Assembly: GCA_022548915.1 (NCBI GenBank)
Contig: JAKZES010000017.1
Location: 1 to 64,000 of the forward strand
Length of the DNA: 64,000 bases
Reading direction: 5' to 3'
Source of the DNA: Verrucomicrobiaceae bacterium E54
Lineage (GTDB): Bacteria > Verrucomicrobiota > Verrucomicrobiia > Verrucomicrobiales > Akkermansiaceae
Under the pieces are notes generated by a model, which saw nothing but the letters and a program-made list of their open reading frames with translations, had not been told where the DNA came from and made no database searches. This document shows positions 1 to 7,783 of this stretch, in pieces (the first letter of the stretch is position 1; every line of letters starts with the position of its first letter). Position numbers and translations under genes: made by a program.

Positions 1-30
1 GGGTCCTTTTGCGGACCCTCTCTGTCTTTT
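1..30 (+). terminator. possible terminator hairpin at the window edge
   Basis: Bases 1-6 (gggtcc) and 13-18 (ggaccc) form a perfect 6-bp stem around a 6-nt loop, followed by a T-rich tract ending in four Ts. An open reading frame runs through it. It may therefore be a terminator preceding a gene that starts at the ATG at 36, or simply coding sequence; the left context needed to decide is missing. Confidence 0.25.
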
Positions 31-434
31 CGTTCATGGGGTTCCATTCTCGACGTCACCCCTTTTCCGCGCTAGAAAACGCTCATGAACTGGTGCCACG
101 ACAGGGCATTGGGAGGTTTTTCCCAGAGTGGTTCAAGAATCAACCTTGGAACCTTGTGCCGATCCCGGAGTTGGTTCGTGGCGGAAGAACATACTCAAGC
201 AAAGCCGTGCACTTGGCAGTTCATGGGCGGTCGAGGCAGCTGAGCTTGGCGTGGTATGAGCGGTTTTGGTATGGAACGCCGAAGTGGTTTATGAACCTCA
301 ATATCAATCTCGGACTTCGGGCATCTTCAACGTTCTCAAAAATCGGAGATCCACCTGAGAACGTCGCCATCTTTATAGAGGAGGACGGAACCACCACGAC
401 GGTTGATGTAAGCACTGGGAAAGTAGTCGAGTGA
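3..434 (+). CDS. possible HNH-like nuclease toxin tip or small hypothetical protein (left end open)
   Basis: The frame is open to the left edge, so this may be the C-terminus of a larger protein. A TTG at 9 or an ATG at 36 could also start a self-contained gene of about 132-141 residues. The protein contains AHELVPRQ, then NLVPIPEL, then AVHLAVHG. That order (His near a VP motif, an Asn-x-x-Pro strand, a final His-rich helix) resembles HNH/endonuclease VII-like toxin tips of RHS and other polymorphic toxins. This is inference from spacing and motifs, not a firm family match. The region is visibly less GC-rich than the rest of the window. A small gene follows after only 4 bases, as toxin tips are usually followed by immunity genes. 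Confidence 0.5.
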   Translation, partial: VLLRTLSVFSFMGFHSRRHPFSALENAHELVPRQGIGRFFPEWFKNQPWNLVPIPELVRGGRTYSSKAVHLAVHGRSRQLSLAWYERFWYGTPKWFMNLNINLGLRASSTFSKIGDPPENVAIFIEEDGTTTTVDVSTGKVVE

Positions 435-438
435 TCTG

Positions 439-909
439 ATGTCAGCCAGAAATCCAGTCATGTGGAAGGTGGTTGCCCCGGTCTTGTTGCTTAATGATCG
501 TCATGTGACGTATTGCTCTAGCGTGGAGAATTTGACGCAGACGTTTAAAGGCCTCATGGGGGTTAATCTCGGAGCGAACATGCTCGATTCAAATGGCAAT
601 TTCTGGAAGATTCGCGGCATCTCTTCTTATGAACGGCTAGATCCTTGGTGGCTTCGCTGGGCACGGGGGGCTTCGGCACCCGTTAGAGTGTGTTATGAGT
701 TCGAAGATTTGGGGCCATGCTCTATTGAGTCTGCTTGTGAAGAGCTCAAGAGGGCGCTTAAGAAAAGGGGGGCAACGTGCGCAATTCTTCAAGGAGCGAC
801 CGTTGAGGAGTTGGATGGCAAGCAGGCAAGTAGCGTATTGGGATCCCTAGAAGAGATTAAGGACTTCAACGAACTAGCCTCACGCTTTGGAGGTCTATCA
901 GAGATATGA
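439..909 (+). CDS. hypothetical protein, candidate immunity partner
   Basis: A 156-residue protein starting with ATG four bases after the stop of the preceding frame, so the two are probably co-transcribed. No signal peptide or membrane segment is visible, and I recognise no family. It has a Trp/Arg-rich central part (DPWWLRWARG) and a helical, charged C-terminal half. Its size, predicted cytosolic location, lower GC content and position directly behind a possible nuclease tip fit an immunity protein, but nothing in the sequence proves that. No convincing Shine-Dalgarno lies at the start, so translational coupling is possible. Confidence 0.5.
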   Translation: MSARNPVMWKVVAPVLLLNDRHVTYCSSVENLTQTFKGLMGVNLGANMLDSNGNFWKIRGISSYERLDPWWLRWARGASAPVRVCYEFEDLGPCSIESACEELKRALKKRGATCAILQGATVEELDGKQASSVLGSLEEIKDFNELASRFGGLSEI

Positions 910-1031
910 AAGAATAGTTGCAGCCAACCGCATTGGACGTGCCAACCGGTATGCATGCCAAGTTTCGGATCGAAGCTTCTCGTGCGCAGTGGCCCACTCG
1001 CGTGTTTCGGGTCTGTTTCGGGTCATGTTTC

Positions 1032-1058
1032 GGGTCAGGTGCTGCATTTAAACATTTT
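1032..1058 (+). repeat. 27-bp direct repeat, copy 1
   Basis: Begins gggtcaggtgctgcattt and matches the copy at 1132-1158 at 24 of 27 positions. The pattern 'gggtcaggtgct.cattt.aacattt' looks like a terminal or REP-type sequence of a mobile element. No transposase accompanies it here. Confidence 0.55.
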
Positions 1059-1131
1059 CAGCCTCCGGACCGCCTACCTCACCGTCACCGCCGACGTGGG
1101 TACCGTCTGGGGTCAGGTGGAGTCTTGGATG

Positions 1132-1158
1132 GGGTCAGGTGCTTCATTTCAACATTTC
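1132..1158 (+). repeat. 27-bp direct repeat, copy 2
   Basis: Begins gggtcaggtgcttcattt, in the same orientation as copy 1 and 100 bp downstream of it. The two differ at three positions. Confidence 0.55.
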
Positions 1159-1245
1159 TGCTTGAGTTGGCCTTCACAGGCAACTGAAACGCAGGGCAAG
1201 CCCGGGCTTGAAACATGCCGAACAGTGACAGCGTAGCCGACGATT

Positions 1246-4038
1246 ATGTTACGAAACAGACTCTTGGTGGCCCTGGGACTGGCCGGGACGGTTTCGGCTT
1301 CCGCCAACACCTTCGAGGAAGCCCGGGTTCCGCTGGAGACCCGCTGCCTCGAATGCCATCACCCGGAAAAAGCCAAGGGCGGGTTGCTGCTGACAACGCG
1401 CGAGCAAATGCTCGCCGGCGGCGACACCGGCCCAGGCATCAATATCGGGGATCCGGAATCCTCGTTGCTGCTCGGGAGAATTCTTCTCGATGCGGATCAC
1501 GACGACCTGATGCCGCCCAGGGGAGGCCCGCTCGCCGCCGGAGAGATCGAGGCGATCCGCGCCTGGATCTCCGAGGGCGCCCCGTGGCCGAACGGAGTGA
1601 CGCTGGCACCGCGGGCCGACACCGCCCTGCCCGGATGGAATGCCCCGCCTGACCCGGACATCGCCTCGATCGAAGCTTTCCCCAAGATGGTCACTCTGGA
1701 GACCGCCGCCGACTTCCACCGCGTCGTGGTCATCGCCCACATGAAGGATGCCGCCACCCACGACGTGACACGCCAGGTGCGGGCCCGCCTGGCCGATCCG
1801 GCGATCGCCTCGCTCACCGACACCCGGCTGGATCCCCTTGCGGATGGAACCACCACGCTCGAGTTGGAATACCGGGGCCTGACGACGTCGGTGCCGGTCG
1901 TGGTGAAGAACGCCGCTCAACCCCGCCCGGTTTCCTTCCAACTCGACGTGATGCCGGTGCTCACATCGGCCACCTGCAACACCGGCTCATGCCATGGATC
2001 GGCACGGGGCCAGGACGGCTTCCACCTCACCCTCTACGGCTACGACCCGGAGGGTGACCACTTCCGGCTCACCCGCGAAATGGCCGGCCGCCGGGTCAAC
2101 CTGGGACTACCCGAGGAATCCCTGCTGCTGACCAAGGCGATCGGCGCGGTTCCCCACACCGGCGGCAAGCTTTTCGACGAAAACAGTCCGGAATATCAGA
2201 CCCTGCTGCAATGGATCCGGGATGGAGCCGGCTACGACGAGGGTGAGATCCCCCACCCCACCGGCATCGAGGTCGAGCCACCCCAACTCGTCCTCAAGGG
2301 CGGCGACCTTGAGATGCCGATGACCGTTCGAGCGACCTACTCGGACGGGACCGACCGCGATGTCACGGCTCTTTCCAGCTTCTCCACCTCGAATGACCAC
2401 GCGGTCGAGATCGATCCCCGCACGGGCACCGCCCGGTCCAAGAACCGCGGCGAAGCCTTCCTGCTCGCCCGCTTCCACACCTTCACCGAGGGCTCCCAAG
2501 CCATCGTGATACCCCGCGAGGTCGAGTACACCCGGCCATCGCTCCCGGAGTTCAACGGGATCGACCACCACGTCCACGAAAAGTTGCATCGGCTCCGCCT
2601 CATTCCCTCGGAGCTTTCCACCGACGAGACCTTCGTCCGGCGGGTCTACATCGACATCATCGGGCGCGTGCCAAGCGTCGAGGAAAGGGCGGCCTTCCTT
2701 TCCAACAAGTCGGCCGACAAGCGCGCCGAACTCGTCGAGGCGCTCATCGCCCGCCCGGAGTTCGCCGAGATGTGGGTCATGAAGTGGGCCGAGCTGCTAC
2801 AGATCCGCACCATCAACAACGGCCCGAACCAGGTGTCCTACAAGGCCGCCCTCGGCTACCACGGCTGGCTGCGCGAGCGCATCGCCTCCAACACCCCGTT
2901 CAACGAGATCGCCCGCGAGCTCCTCGCCTCGGAAGGCGGCACCTTCGACAACCCGCCGACCAATTTCTTCCAGATCGAGCAGGACGTGCTCAAGCTCACC
3001 GAGAACGTCGCCCAGGTCTTCATGGGCACCCGCATCCAGTGCGCCCAGTGCCACAACCACCCCTTCGACCGGTGGACGATGGACGACTACTACGGTTTCG
3101 CCTCGTTCTTCGCCCGGGTGAAGCGGAAGCGCGCCGAAGACCCGCGGGAGCGCGTGGTCTTCGAGGGCGGAGGCGAGATCCGGCACCCGGTCAGCGGGGA
3201 AAACGTCGCACCCCGCTTCCTCGGATCGACCGCACCCGCCGAACTCGGCCGCGAAACCCGGCGCAAGGCCGTCGCCGACTGGCTCGCCTCGCCCGACAAC
3301 CCCTGGTTCGCCCGGAACGTCGTAAACATCGTCTGGGCGCACTTCTTCGGCGTCGGCATCACCGATCCGGTCGACGACGTCCGCATCTCCAACCCGCCAT
3401 CCAACCCCGCACTCCTCGACGCGCTGGCGCGGAACTTCACCGCCTCCAACTACGACATCCGCAGTATCGTTCGGGAGATCTGCAACTCCCGCACCTACCA
3501 GCTCTCCAGCCGGACCAATGCGACCAATGCCGGGGACGAACGGAACTTCTCGCGGTCGCTGATCCGGCGCATGCGGGCGGAGGTGCTGCTCGATACGATC
3601 TCACACGTCACCGCGACCCCGAACAAGTTCAAGGGCCTGCCCCTCGGCTCGTCCGCCGTCGAGATCGCCGACGGCAACACCTCGACCTACTTCCTCACCA
3701 CTTTCGGCCGCGCGAAGCGGGCCACGGTCTGCTCCTGCGAGGTCAGGATGGAGCCGAACCTGTCCCAGGCACTCCATCTCCTGAATGGCGACGCCACGCA
3801 CCGCCGCATCAAGCAGAGCCCGGTCGTGCGCACCCGCCTCGACGCCGGCCAGGAGCCGATGGAGATCGTGCGGCATCTCTACCTGCGCGCACTCGGCCGG
3901 GATCCGACGGCCAGGGAATCCGAAGCCCTGGCCGAGCACCTCAACGAGGCGAAGGGCAGTCCCGCCAGAACCCGCGAGATCCTCGACGACATCTTCTGGG
4001 CGCTGCTCAACTCCAAGGAATTTCTCTTCAACCACTGA
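1246..4038 (+). CDS. exported PSCyt/DUF1549-DUF1553 cytochrome-like protein
   Basis: A 930-residue protein with an N-terminal signal peptide and a c-type haem motif CLECH at residues 34-38, followed by the planctomycete-type cytochrome c domain. The middle has an Ig-like (Big_2-type) domain. Then follow DUF1549 (PSCyt2), with the signature CAQCHNHPFDRW, and DUF1553 (PSD1) at the C-terminus. A second Cys/His cluster (CNTGSCHG) lies between. Such proteins are abundant in Planctomycetes and Verrucomicrobia, often beside sulfatases and DUF1501 proteins; their biochemical role is unknown, though periplasmic redox chemistry is likely. The ATG at 1246 gives the signal peptide directly. Unlike the copy at 28936-31347, no DUF1501 gene follows. 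Confidence 0.92.
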   Translation: MLRNRLLVALGLAGTVSASANTFEEARVPLETRCLECHHPEKAKGGLLLTTREQMLAGGDTGPGINIGDPESSLLLGRILLDADHDDLMPPRGGPLAAGEIEAIRAWISEGAPWPNGVTLAPRADTALPGWNAPPDPDIASIEAFPKMVTLETAADFHRVVVIAHMKDAATHDVTRQVRARLADPAIASLTDTRLDPLADGTTTLELEYRGLTTSVPVVVKNAAQPRPVSFQLDVMPVLTSATCNTGSCHGSARGQDGFHLTLYGYDPEGDHFRLTREMAGRRVNLGLPEESLLLTKAIGAVPHTGGKLFDENSPEYQTLLQWIRDGAGYDEGEIPHPTGIEVEPPQLVLKGGDLEMPMTVRATYSDGTDRDVTALSSFSTSNDHAVEIDPRTGTARSKNRGEAFLLARFHTFTEGSQAIVIPREVEYTRPSLPEFNGIDHHVHEKLHRLRLIPSELSTDETFVRRVYIDIIGRVPSVEERAAFLSNKSADKRAELVEALIARPEFAEMWVMKWAELLQIRTINNGPNQVSYKAALGYHGWLRERIASNTPFNEIARELLASEGGTFDNPPTNFFQIEQDVLKLTENVAQVFMGTRIQCAQCHNHPFDRWTMDDYYGFASFFARVKRKRAEDPRERVVFEGGGEIRHPVSGENVAPRFLGSTAPAELGRETRRKAVADWLASPDNPWFARNVVNIVWAHFFGVGITDPVDDVRISNPPSNPALLDALARNFTASNYDIRSIVREICNSRTYQLSSRTNATNAGDERNFSRSLIRRMRAEVLLDTISHVTATPNKFKGLPLGSSAVEIADGNTSTYFLTTFGRAKRATVCSCEVRMEPNLSQALHLLNGDATHRRIKQSPVVRTRLDAGQEPMEIVRHLYLRALGRDPTARESEALAEHLNEAKGSPARTREILDDIFWALLNSKEFLFNH

Positions 4039-4429
4039 GCCGGGCGGAATGCCCGCCCCTTCCCGAATGGCACTTCCTTAAGCCATGGGGTCGGGCGTCC
4101 CGAAGGGACGAAACATCCGTAGCCGGGGACTTCGAGTCCCCGGTGGTCGCCGAGCGAACTCCCTCGTCGAAAACCGACGATGCAGTTTCTGCAGGGCGCG
4201 CTCCTGCTGTTCCGTCGGTTTCCGACGGGGGAACATCTCTCCCCGGTTCCGGGCGCTGAAGCGCCCGGCTATCCATGTGTGGCCCCTTCGGGACCATCGA
4301 GAGAACCGCTCAAGGAAGCGCCATTCGCCCTAGCCGGATGATCCGGGCTTACCCCCGTCAGCCCCAAGACCCTGGAAACCCAGGGAATTTTTCCAATTCC
4401 ACCTCAACACTGACAATCCAGGGTCGCGG
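4039..4429. repeat. intergenic region rich in short perfect hairpins
   Basis: No gene is supported in this 391-bp stretch. It holds at least five small perfect inverted repeats: 4096-4110 (6-bp stem), 4123-4143 (9-bp stem, 3-nt loop), 4164-4180 (6 bp), 4212-4228 (7 bp) and 4249-4268 (8-bp stem, 4-nt loop). There are no T-runs, so they are not ordinary terminators. The clustering suggests a REP-like intergenic repeat family. Confidence 0.55.
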
Positions 4430-4861
4430 ATGTTCAATATTTTTGAAATTTTTATTGAGCACCTACGCGATCCCGTGTATCCCAAGCGCATGCTGTCCCA
4501 ATCCCATGTGTCGTGTGCTTCGGTCGCGCCGAAGCAACTCCACTTCAAGGTCGCCGCCGAGCATGCCATGGTGTTCCTCCGACAGATCCCGGGCTTTCTG
4601 AAGTCGTGCTATGTCGACGGCTTCAAGGCGATCATTGCCGGTCGCTACAGTCGCCGGCAGGCCTTCCTGATCATTGCCGCCATGCTCCCGGTCCTCCTGA
4701 CCACGGCGGTCATCACCGTTCCTCTGGTGCTGTTCCCGACCGAGGGGCACAAGGCCTACTTCCAGTTCGCCAGCATTCTCAATACCGATCCGGCCTCGCT
4801 GGTGCCCCTGCTGATCGGCTCGATCACCGCCACCCTCGGACTCAGGGTCCCGGTGGGTTGA
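4430..4861 (+). CDS. small hypothetical membrane protein
   Basis: A 143-residue frame from ATG. The N-terminal half is soluble (PVYPKRMLSQ and following). Two hydrophobic stretches follow, at about residues 84-102 and 122-139, and the protein ends just after the second. I recognise no family. It stands alone between a hairpin-rich spacer and a strong terminator at 4892-4926, which argues for a real transcription unit ending here. Internal ATGs at 4490 and 4565 are alternative starts. Confidence 0.5.
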   Translation: MFNIFEIFIEHLRDPVYPKRMLSQSHVSCASVAPKQLHFKVAAEHAMVFLRQIPGFLKSCYVDGFKAIIAGRYSRRQAFLIIAAMLPVLLTTAVITVPLVLFPTEGHKAYFQFASILNTDPASLVPLLIGSITATLGLRVPVG

Positions 4862-4891
4862 AGAAGAATTTGTTCGTGGTTCGATGCCATA

Positions 4892-4926
4892 GACCCGCAC
4901 CGGCGACGGTGCGGGTCGCTTCTTTT
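4892..4926 (+). terminator. strong rho-independent terminator
   Basis: Bases 4892-4902 and 4907-4917 form a perfect 11-bp stem closed by a GCGA (GNRA) tetraloop, followed by gcttctttt. It ends the transcript of the small membrane protein and insulates the next gene. Confidence 0.85.
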
Positions 4927-4982
4927 CCCGCGACAAGTGCGACCCCGCCGCCGCGTAGTCAGGAGAACCACCTTCCGCCGAC

Positions 4983-6839
4983 TTGCACCGCCTTCTGCCC
5001 CTCATCGCGCTCGCCCTCCCCGCTCATGGAGCGGGCAAGGTGACCTATGACGAGCATGTCCTTCCCATTTTCGAGCAGTCCTGCCTGAACTGCCACAACC
5101 CCGACAAGGCCAAGGGTGGCCTCGACCTTTCCACCTACCAGGGGACCATGAAGGGTGGCTCCGGCGGCAGGATTGTCGAACCCGGCGACACCTCCTCCAC
5201 CCTCCTGGCGGTCGTCCTGCGGACCGCCGAACCGATCATGCCGCCGGAGGGCGACGCGATCTCCAAGGACCACGCCGCCACCCTCCGGGCCTGGATCGAA
5301 GGAGGGCTCCTGCAAAACCCCGGCTCCAAGGCGCGCCAGGCCTCCAAGCCGAAGTTCGACACCAGCCTCCGCGAAGCCACGGCGGACGCCCACTCCGGTC
5401 CTCCGCCGATGCCCCGGGATCTGCTGCTTGAACCGGCGGTCGTGGCCGCGCGCCCCTCGCCCATCCGGGCGATGGTCGCCTCGCCGCGCGCACCGCTGCT
5501 GGCCGTCACCTCGCAGCGTCAGGTGCTGCTCCACGACACCCGCAGCCACGAACTCGTCGGCGTCCTCCCCTTCCCCGAGGGCGACCCGGTATCGCTGGCC
5601 ATCACTCCCGACGGCCGCTACCTCATCGTCGGCGGTGGCCACCCCGGAAAATCCGGTCTTACCGTGAGCTTCGACCTTATCAGCGGGGAGCGGGTGCTCA
5701 CCGCCGGCCGCGAGTTCGACTCCGTCCTGTCCGCCGACCTACGGCCCGATCTGGCAGCGGTGGCCACGGGTTCGCCATCCCGATTGGTGAAGCTCTGGGA
5801 CACGGCGGATGGCTCGCAGACGGCCGCGATCCGCAAGCACACCGACTGGATCACCTCGCTCGACTACTCGCCCGACGGCATCCTGCTGGCGAGCGGCGAT
5901 CGCAATGGCGGCGTGTGGGTCTGGGAAGCCCTCACCGGCGCCGAGTTCCACACGCTCAGGGGGCACCAGGCGGCCATCAGCTCCGCGAGCTTCCGCTCGG
6001 ACTCGAACCTGCTCGCCACGGCATCCGAGGATGGCAGCGTGCGCTTCTGGGAGATGAACGGCGGCCGCGAAGTCCGGAAACTGGACGCGCACAAGGGCGG
6101 GGTGCTGGCTTTCACCTGGGCCCCCGACGGGCGCTTCGCCACCGCCGGCCGCGAGCGTTCCGCAAAGATCTGGAAGGCCGACTTCTCGCCGCTCCAGATC
6201 ATCAGCGATCTGCCCGATCTCGCCACCGGACTCGCCATCGATCCCGCAGGAACAAAAGTCTTCATCGGTGACTACCAGGGCCGGATCCATGTTCACCGGA
6301 TCGCCGACGGCGCGCACGTCGACACCTTCCACAACAACCCGCCACCCATCGCCATCCGTCGCACGGAAATCGCACAGGCCTTGAGCGGACCCGACCCGGA
6401 AGAAGCCGGGCGCCGAACCGGTCTGCTCCGGCAGCAGCGGCGCTGGTACCGCGCCCACCTCAATCTCTCATCACGAACGACCCGCGCCGCCGCGGCCGGC
6501 ATCGATACCACCGCCGAGACGGAGATCGCATCCTTTCGGGACAAGGCCGAGAAGGTCGAGGCCCTGCGCGCGCATCTTGCCGAACGCCGGACCGAACGTT
6601 CCACACTGGAATCCCCGGTGGCGAACGAAGACCCGGCGATCGCCGACGAACGCCGTTCGGTGCTTGAACTTCTCGACCACCGGATCGAGTCGCTGATCCG
6701 GGAACTCGATGTTGCGGCCAGCCAACTGGGCGATCAACGGAACGCGATCGACGAACTCATCCCCCGGGCCTCCGACCGCTACCGGGAGGCCTCCCGGCTC
6801 GAGCGCCTGTATCACGCCTCTGGCGGCACCAGCGATTAA
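4983..6839 (+). CDS. exported cytochrome c / WD40-repeat protein with C-terminal coiled coil
   Basis: A 618-residue protein. A short signal peptide precedes a PSCyt1-type haem motif CLNCH at residues 34-38 in a domain typical of verrucomicrobial/planctomycete cytochromes (KAKGGLDL; ending RAWIEGG). A WD40 beta-propeller follows from about residue 150 to 450, with repeats such as SPDGILLASGDRNGGVWVW and LATASEDGSVRFWEM. The last ~110 residues are highly charged and probably coiled coil. The start is a TTG, since no in-frame ATG precedes the signal peptide; an aggag lies about 20 bases upstream. Function is unknown; the propeller suggests a periplasmic interaction scaffold tied to electron transfer. 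Confidence 0.88.
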   Translation: MHRLLPLIALALPAHGAGKVTYDEHVLPIFEQSCLNCHNPDKAKGGLDLSTYQGTMKGGSGGRIVEPGDTSSTLLAVVLRTAEPIMPPEGDAISKDHAATLRAWIEGGLLQNPGSKARQASKPKFDTSLREATADAHSGPPPMPRDLLLEPAVVAARPSPIRAMVASPRAPLLAVTSQRQVLLHDTRSHELVGVLPFPEGDPVSLAITPDGRYLIVGGGHPGKSGLTVSFDLISGERVLTAGREFDSVLSADLRPDLAAVATGSPSRLVKLWDTADGSQTAAIRKHTDWITSLDYSPDGILLASGDRNGGVWVWEALTGAEFHTLRGHQAAISSASFRSDSNLLATASEDGSVRFWEMNGGREVRKLDAHKGGVLAFTWAPDGRFATAGRERSAKIWKADFSPLQIISDLPDLATGLAIDPAGTKVFIGDYQGRIHVHRIADGAHVDTFHNNPPPIAIRRTEIAQALSGPDPEEAGRRTGLLRQQRRWYRAHLNLSSRTTRAAAAGIDTTAETEIASFRDKAEKVEALRAHLAERRTERSTLESPVANEDPAIADERRSVLELLDHRIESLIRELDVAASQLGDQRNAIDELIPRASDRYREASRLERLYHASGGTSD

Positions 6840-6881
6840 GCGCGCTTGCCAAGCAGTTGCGATTCGGTCGGACTCCCGGGG

Positions 6882-7691
6882 ATGCTGCGTCCCGCGATCA
6901 TCCTCGCCTTGGTGCGTCGCCAGATCCTGCTCTTCACCCGCAACCCGGTGCGGGCCCTCGAGCTTTTCTTCTGGCCCATCGTCCAACTGCTGGTCTGGGG
7001 CTTCGTCACCGTTTTCCTCCAACAGAATGCCGGAGGGGCCGATGCCGGCTTCGCCCGCTTCATCACCTTCCTGATCGGGGCCATCATTCTCTGGGACGCC
7101 CTCTTCCGCTCGCAGCAGGGCGTCGCCATTTCGTTCCTCGAGGACGTCTGGACTCGCAACCTGCTCAACATCTTCGCAGCTCCCATCCGGATGACCGAAT
7201 ACCTCGCGGCCAGCTTCACCGTGGGCCTGCTGCGGGTGCTGGTGACGGCCGTGGTCATGGCCGTCATCGCCTTCGTCTCCTACCGCTTCAACCTTCTGGC
7301 CTTCGAGTGGCTGCTGATCCCCTTCTACGCCAACCTTCTCGTGTTCGGTTGGTCGATCGGCATCATCTCCACCTCGCTGATCCTCCGCTTCGGTCATGCC
7401 GCCGAATCCCTTGCCTGGGCGGTGCCCTTCATGATCCAGCCCTTTGCCTGCGTCTTCTACGACATTTCCGTCCTGCCACCGTGGATGCAGACCATCAGCT
7501 ACGCCATGCCCCCGGCCCACATCTTCGAAGGCATGCGGGATGTCCTCAAGGCCGAGGGCTCCGGCCCCGGGCACCTGATCATCGCTTCAGGCCTCAATCT
7601 CCTCTACCTGACCGCCGCCGGAGCCCTGTTTTCTCGGATGCTGAGCATCGCCCGGGAGCGAGGATTGCTGGTCAAAGCCGCTTCCTCGTGA
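6882..7691 (+). CDS. ABC-2 type transporter permease
   Basis: About 270 residues from the ATG at 6882 (MLRPAIILALVRRQ); a TTG at 6846 would add 12 residues. The protein starts with a basic amphipathic segment, has six predicted membrane helices and carries the ABC-2 permease signature region near PPAHIFEGMRDVLK. It resembles drug, lipid or polysaccharide exporter permeases. No ATPase gene lies beside it, so the nucleotide-binding partner must be encoded elsewhere. It follows the WD40 gene by about 40 bp and may share its transcript. Confidence 0.85.
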   Translation: MLRPAIILALVRRQILLFTRNPVRALELFFWPIVQLLVWGFVTVFLQQNAGGADAGFARFITFLIGAIILWDALFRSQQGVAISFLEDVWTRNLLNIFAAPIRMTEYLAASFTVGLLRVLVTAVVMAVIAFVSYRFNLLAFEWLLIPFYANLLVFGWSIGIISTSLILRFGHAAESLAWAVPFMIQPFACVFYDISVLPPWMQTISYAMPPAHIFEGMRDVLKAEGSGPGHLIIASGLNLLYLTAAGALFSRMLSIARERGLLVKAASS

Positions 7692-7730
7692 GGTCCCGAC
7701 CTCAAAATTACAAAAACGTTCAATAAAAAC

Positions 7731-7759
7731 TTGGAGCGAAATTTAAAAAATGCTAAATA
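7731..7759 (+). promoter_or_regulatory. putative sigma-70 promoter for the two-component operon
   Basis: ttggag at 7731-7736 and taaata at 7754-7759 are separated by exactly 17 bases within a conspicuously AT-rich patch. The histidine kinase ATG is at 7784. This is a match to consensus spacing only. Confidence 0.5.
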
Positions 7760-7783
7760 ATCAGTGCGGTTTCCCCTGAACTG

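Larger units (their letters stand above)
910..1245. other. intergenic spacer carrying repeat remnants
   Basis: This 336-bp stretch has no convincing gene. The short open frames here have no start signals or recognisable content. It contains the direct repeat pair at 1032-1058 and 1132-1158, plus partial ggggtcagg copies around 1109-1120. It separates the AT-richer edge genes from the typical GC-rich chromosome. Confidence 0.6.

Noticed and set aside
918-1236. Short open frames in the repeat-bearing spacer
   Set aside because: They read through the direct repeats and have no start signal or conserved content.
2772-4259. 495-codon frame overlapping the first DUF1549-DUF1553 gene
   Set aside because: Out-of-frame translation made of Arg/Pro/Gly-rich sequence, fully inside a well-supported gene.
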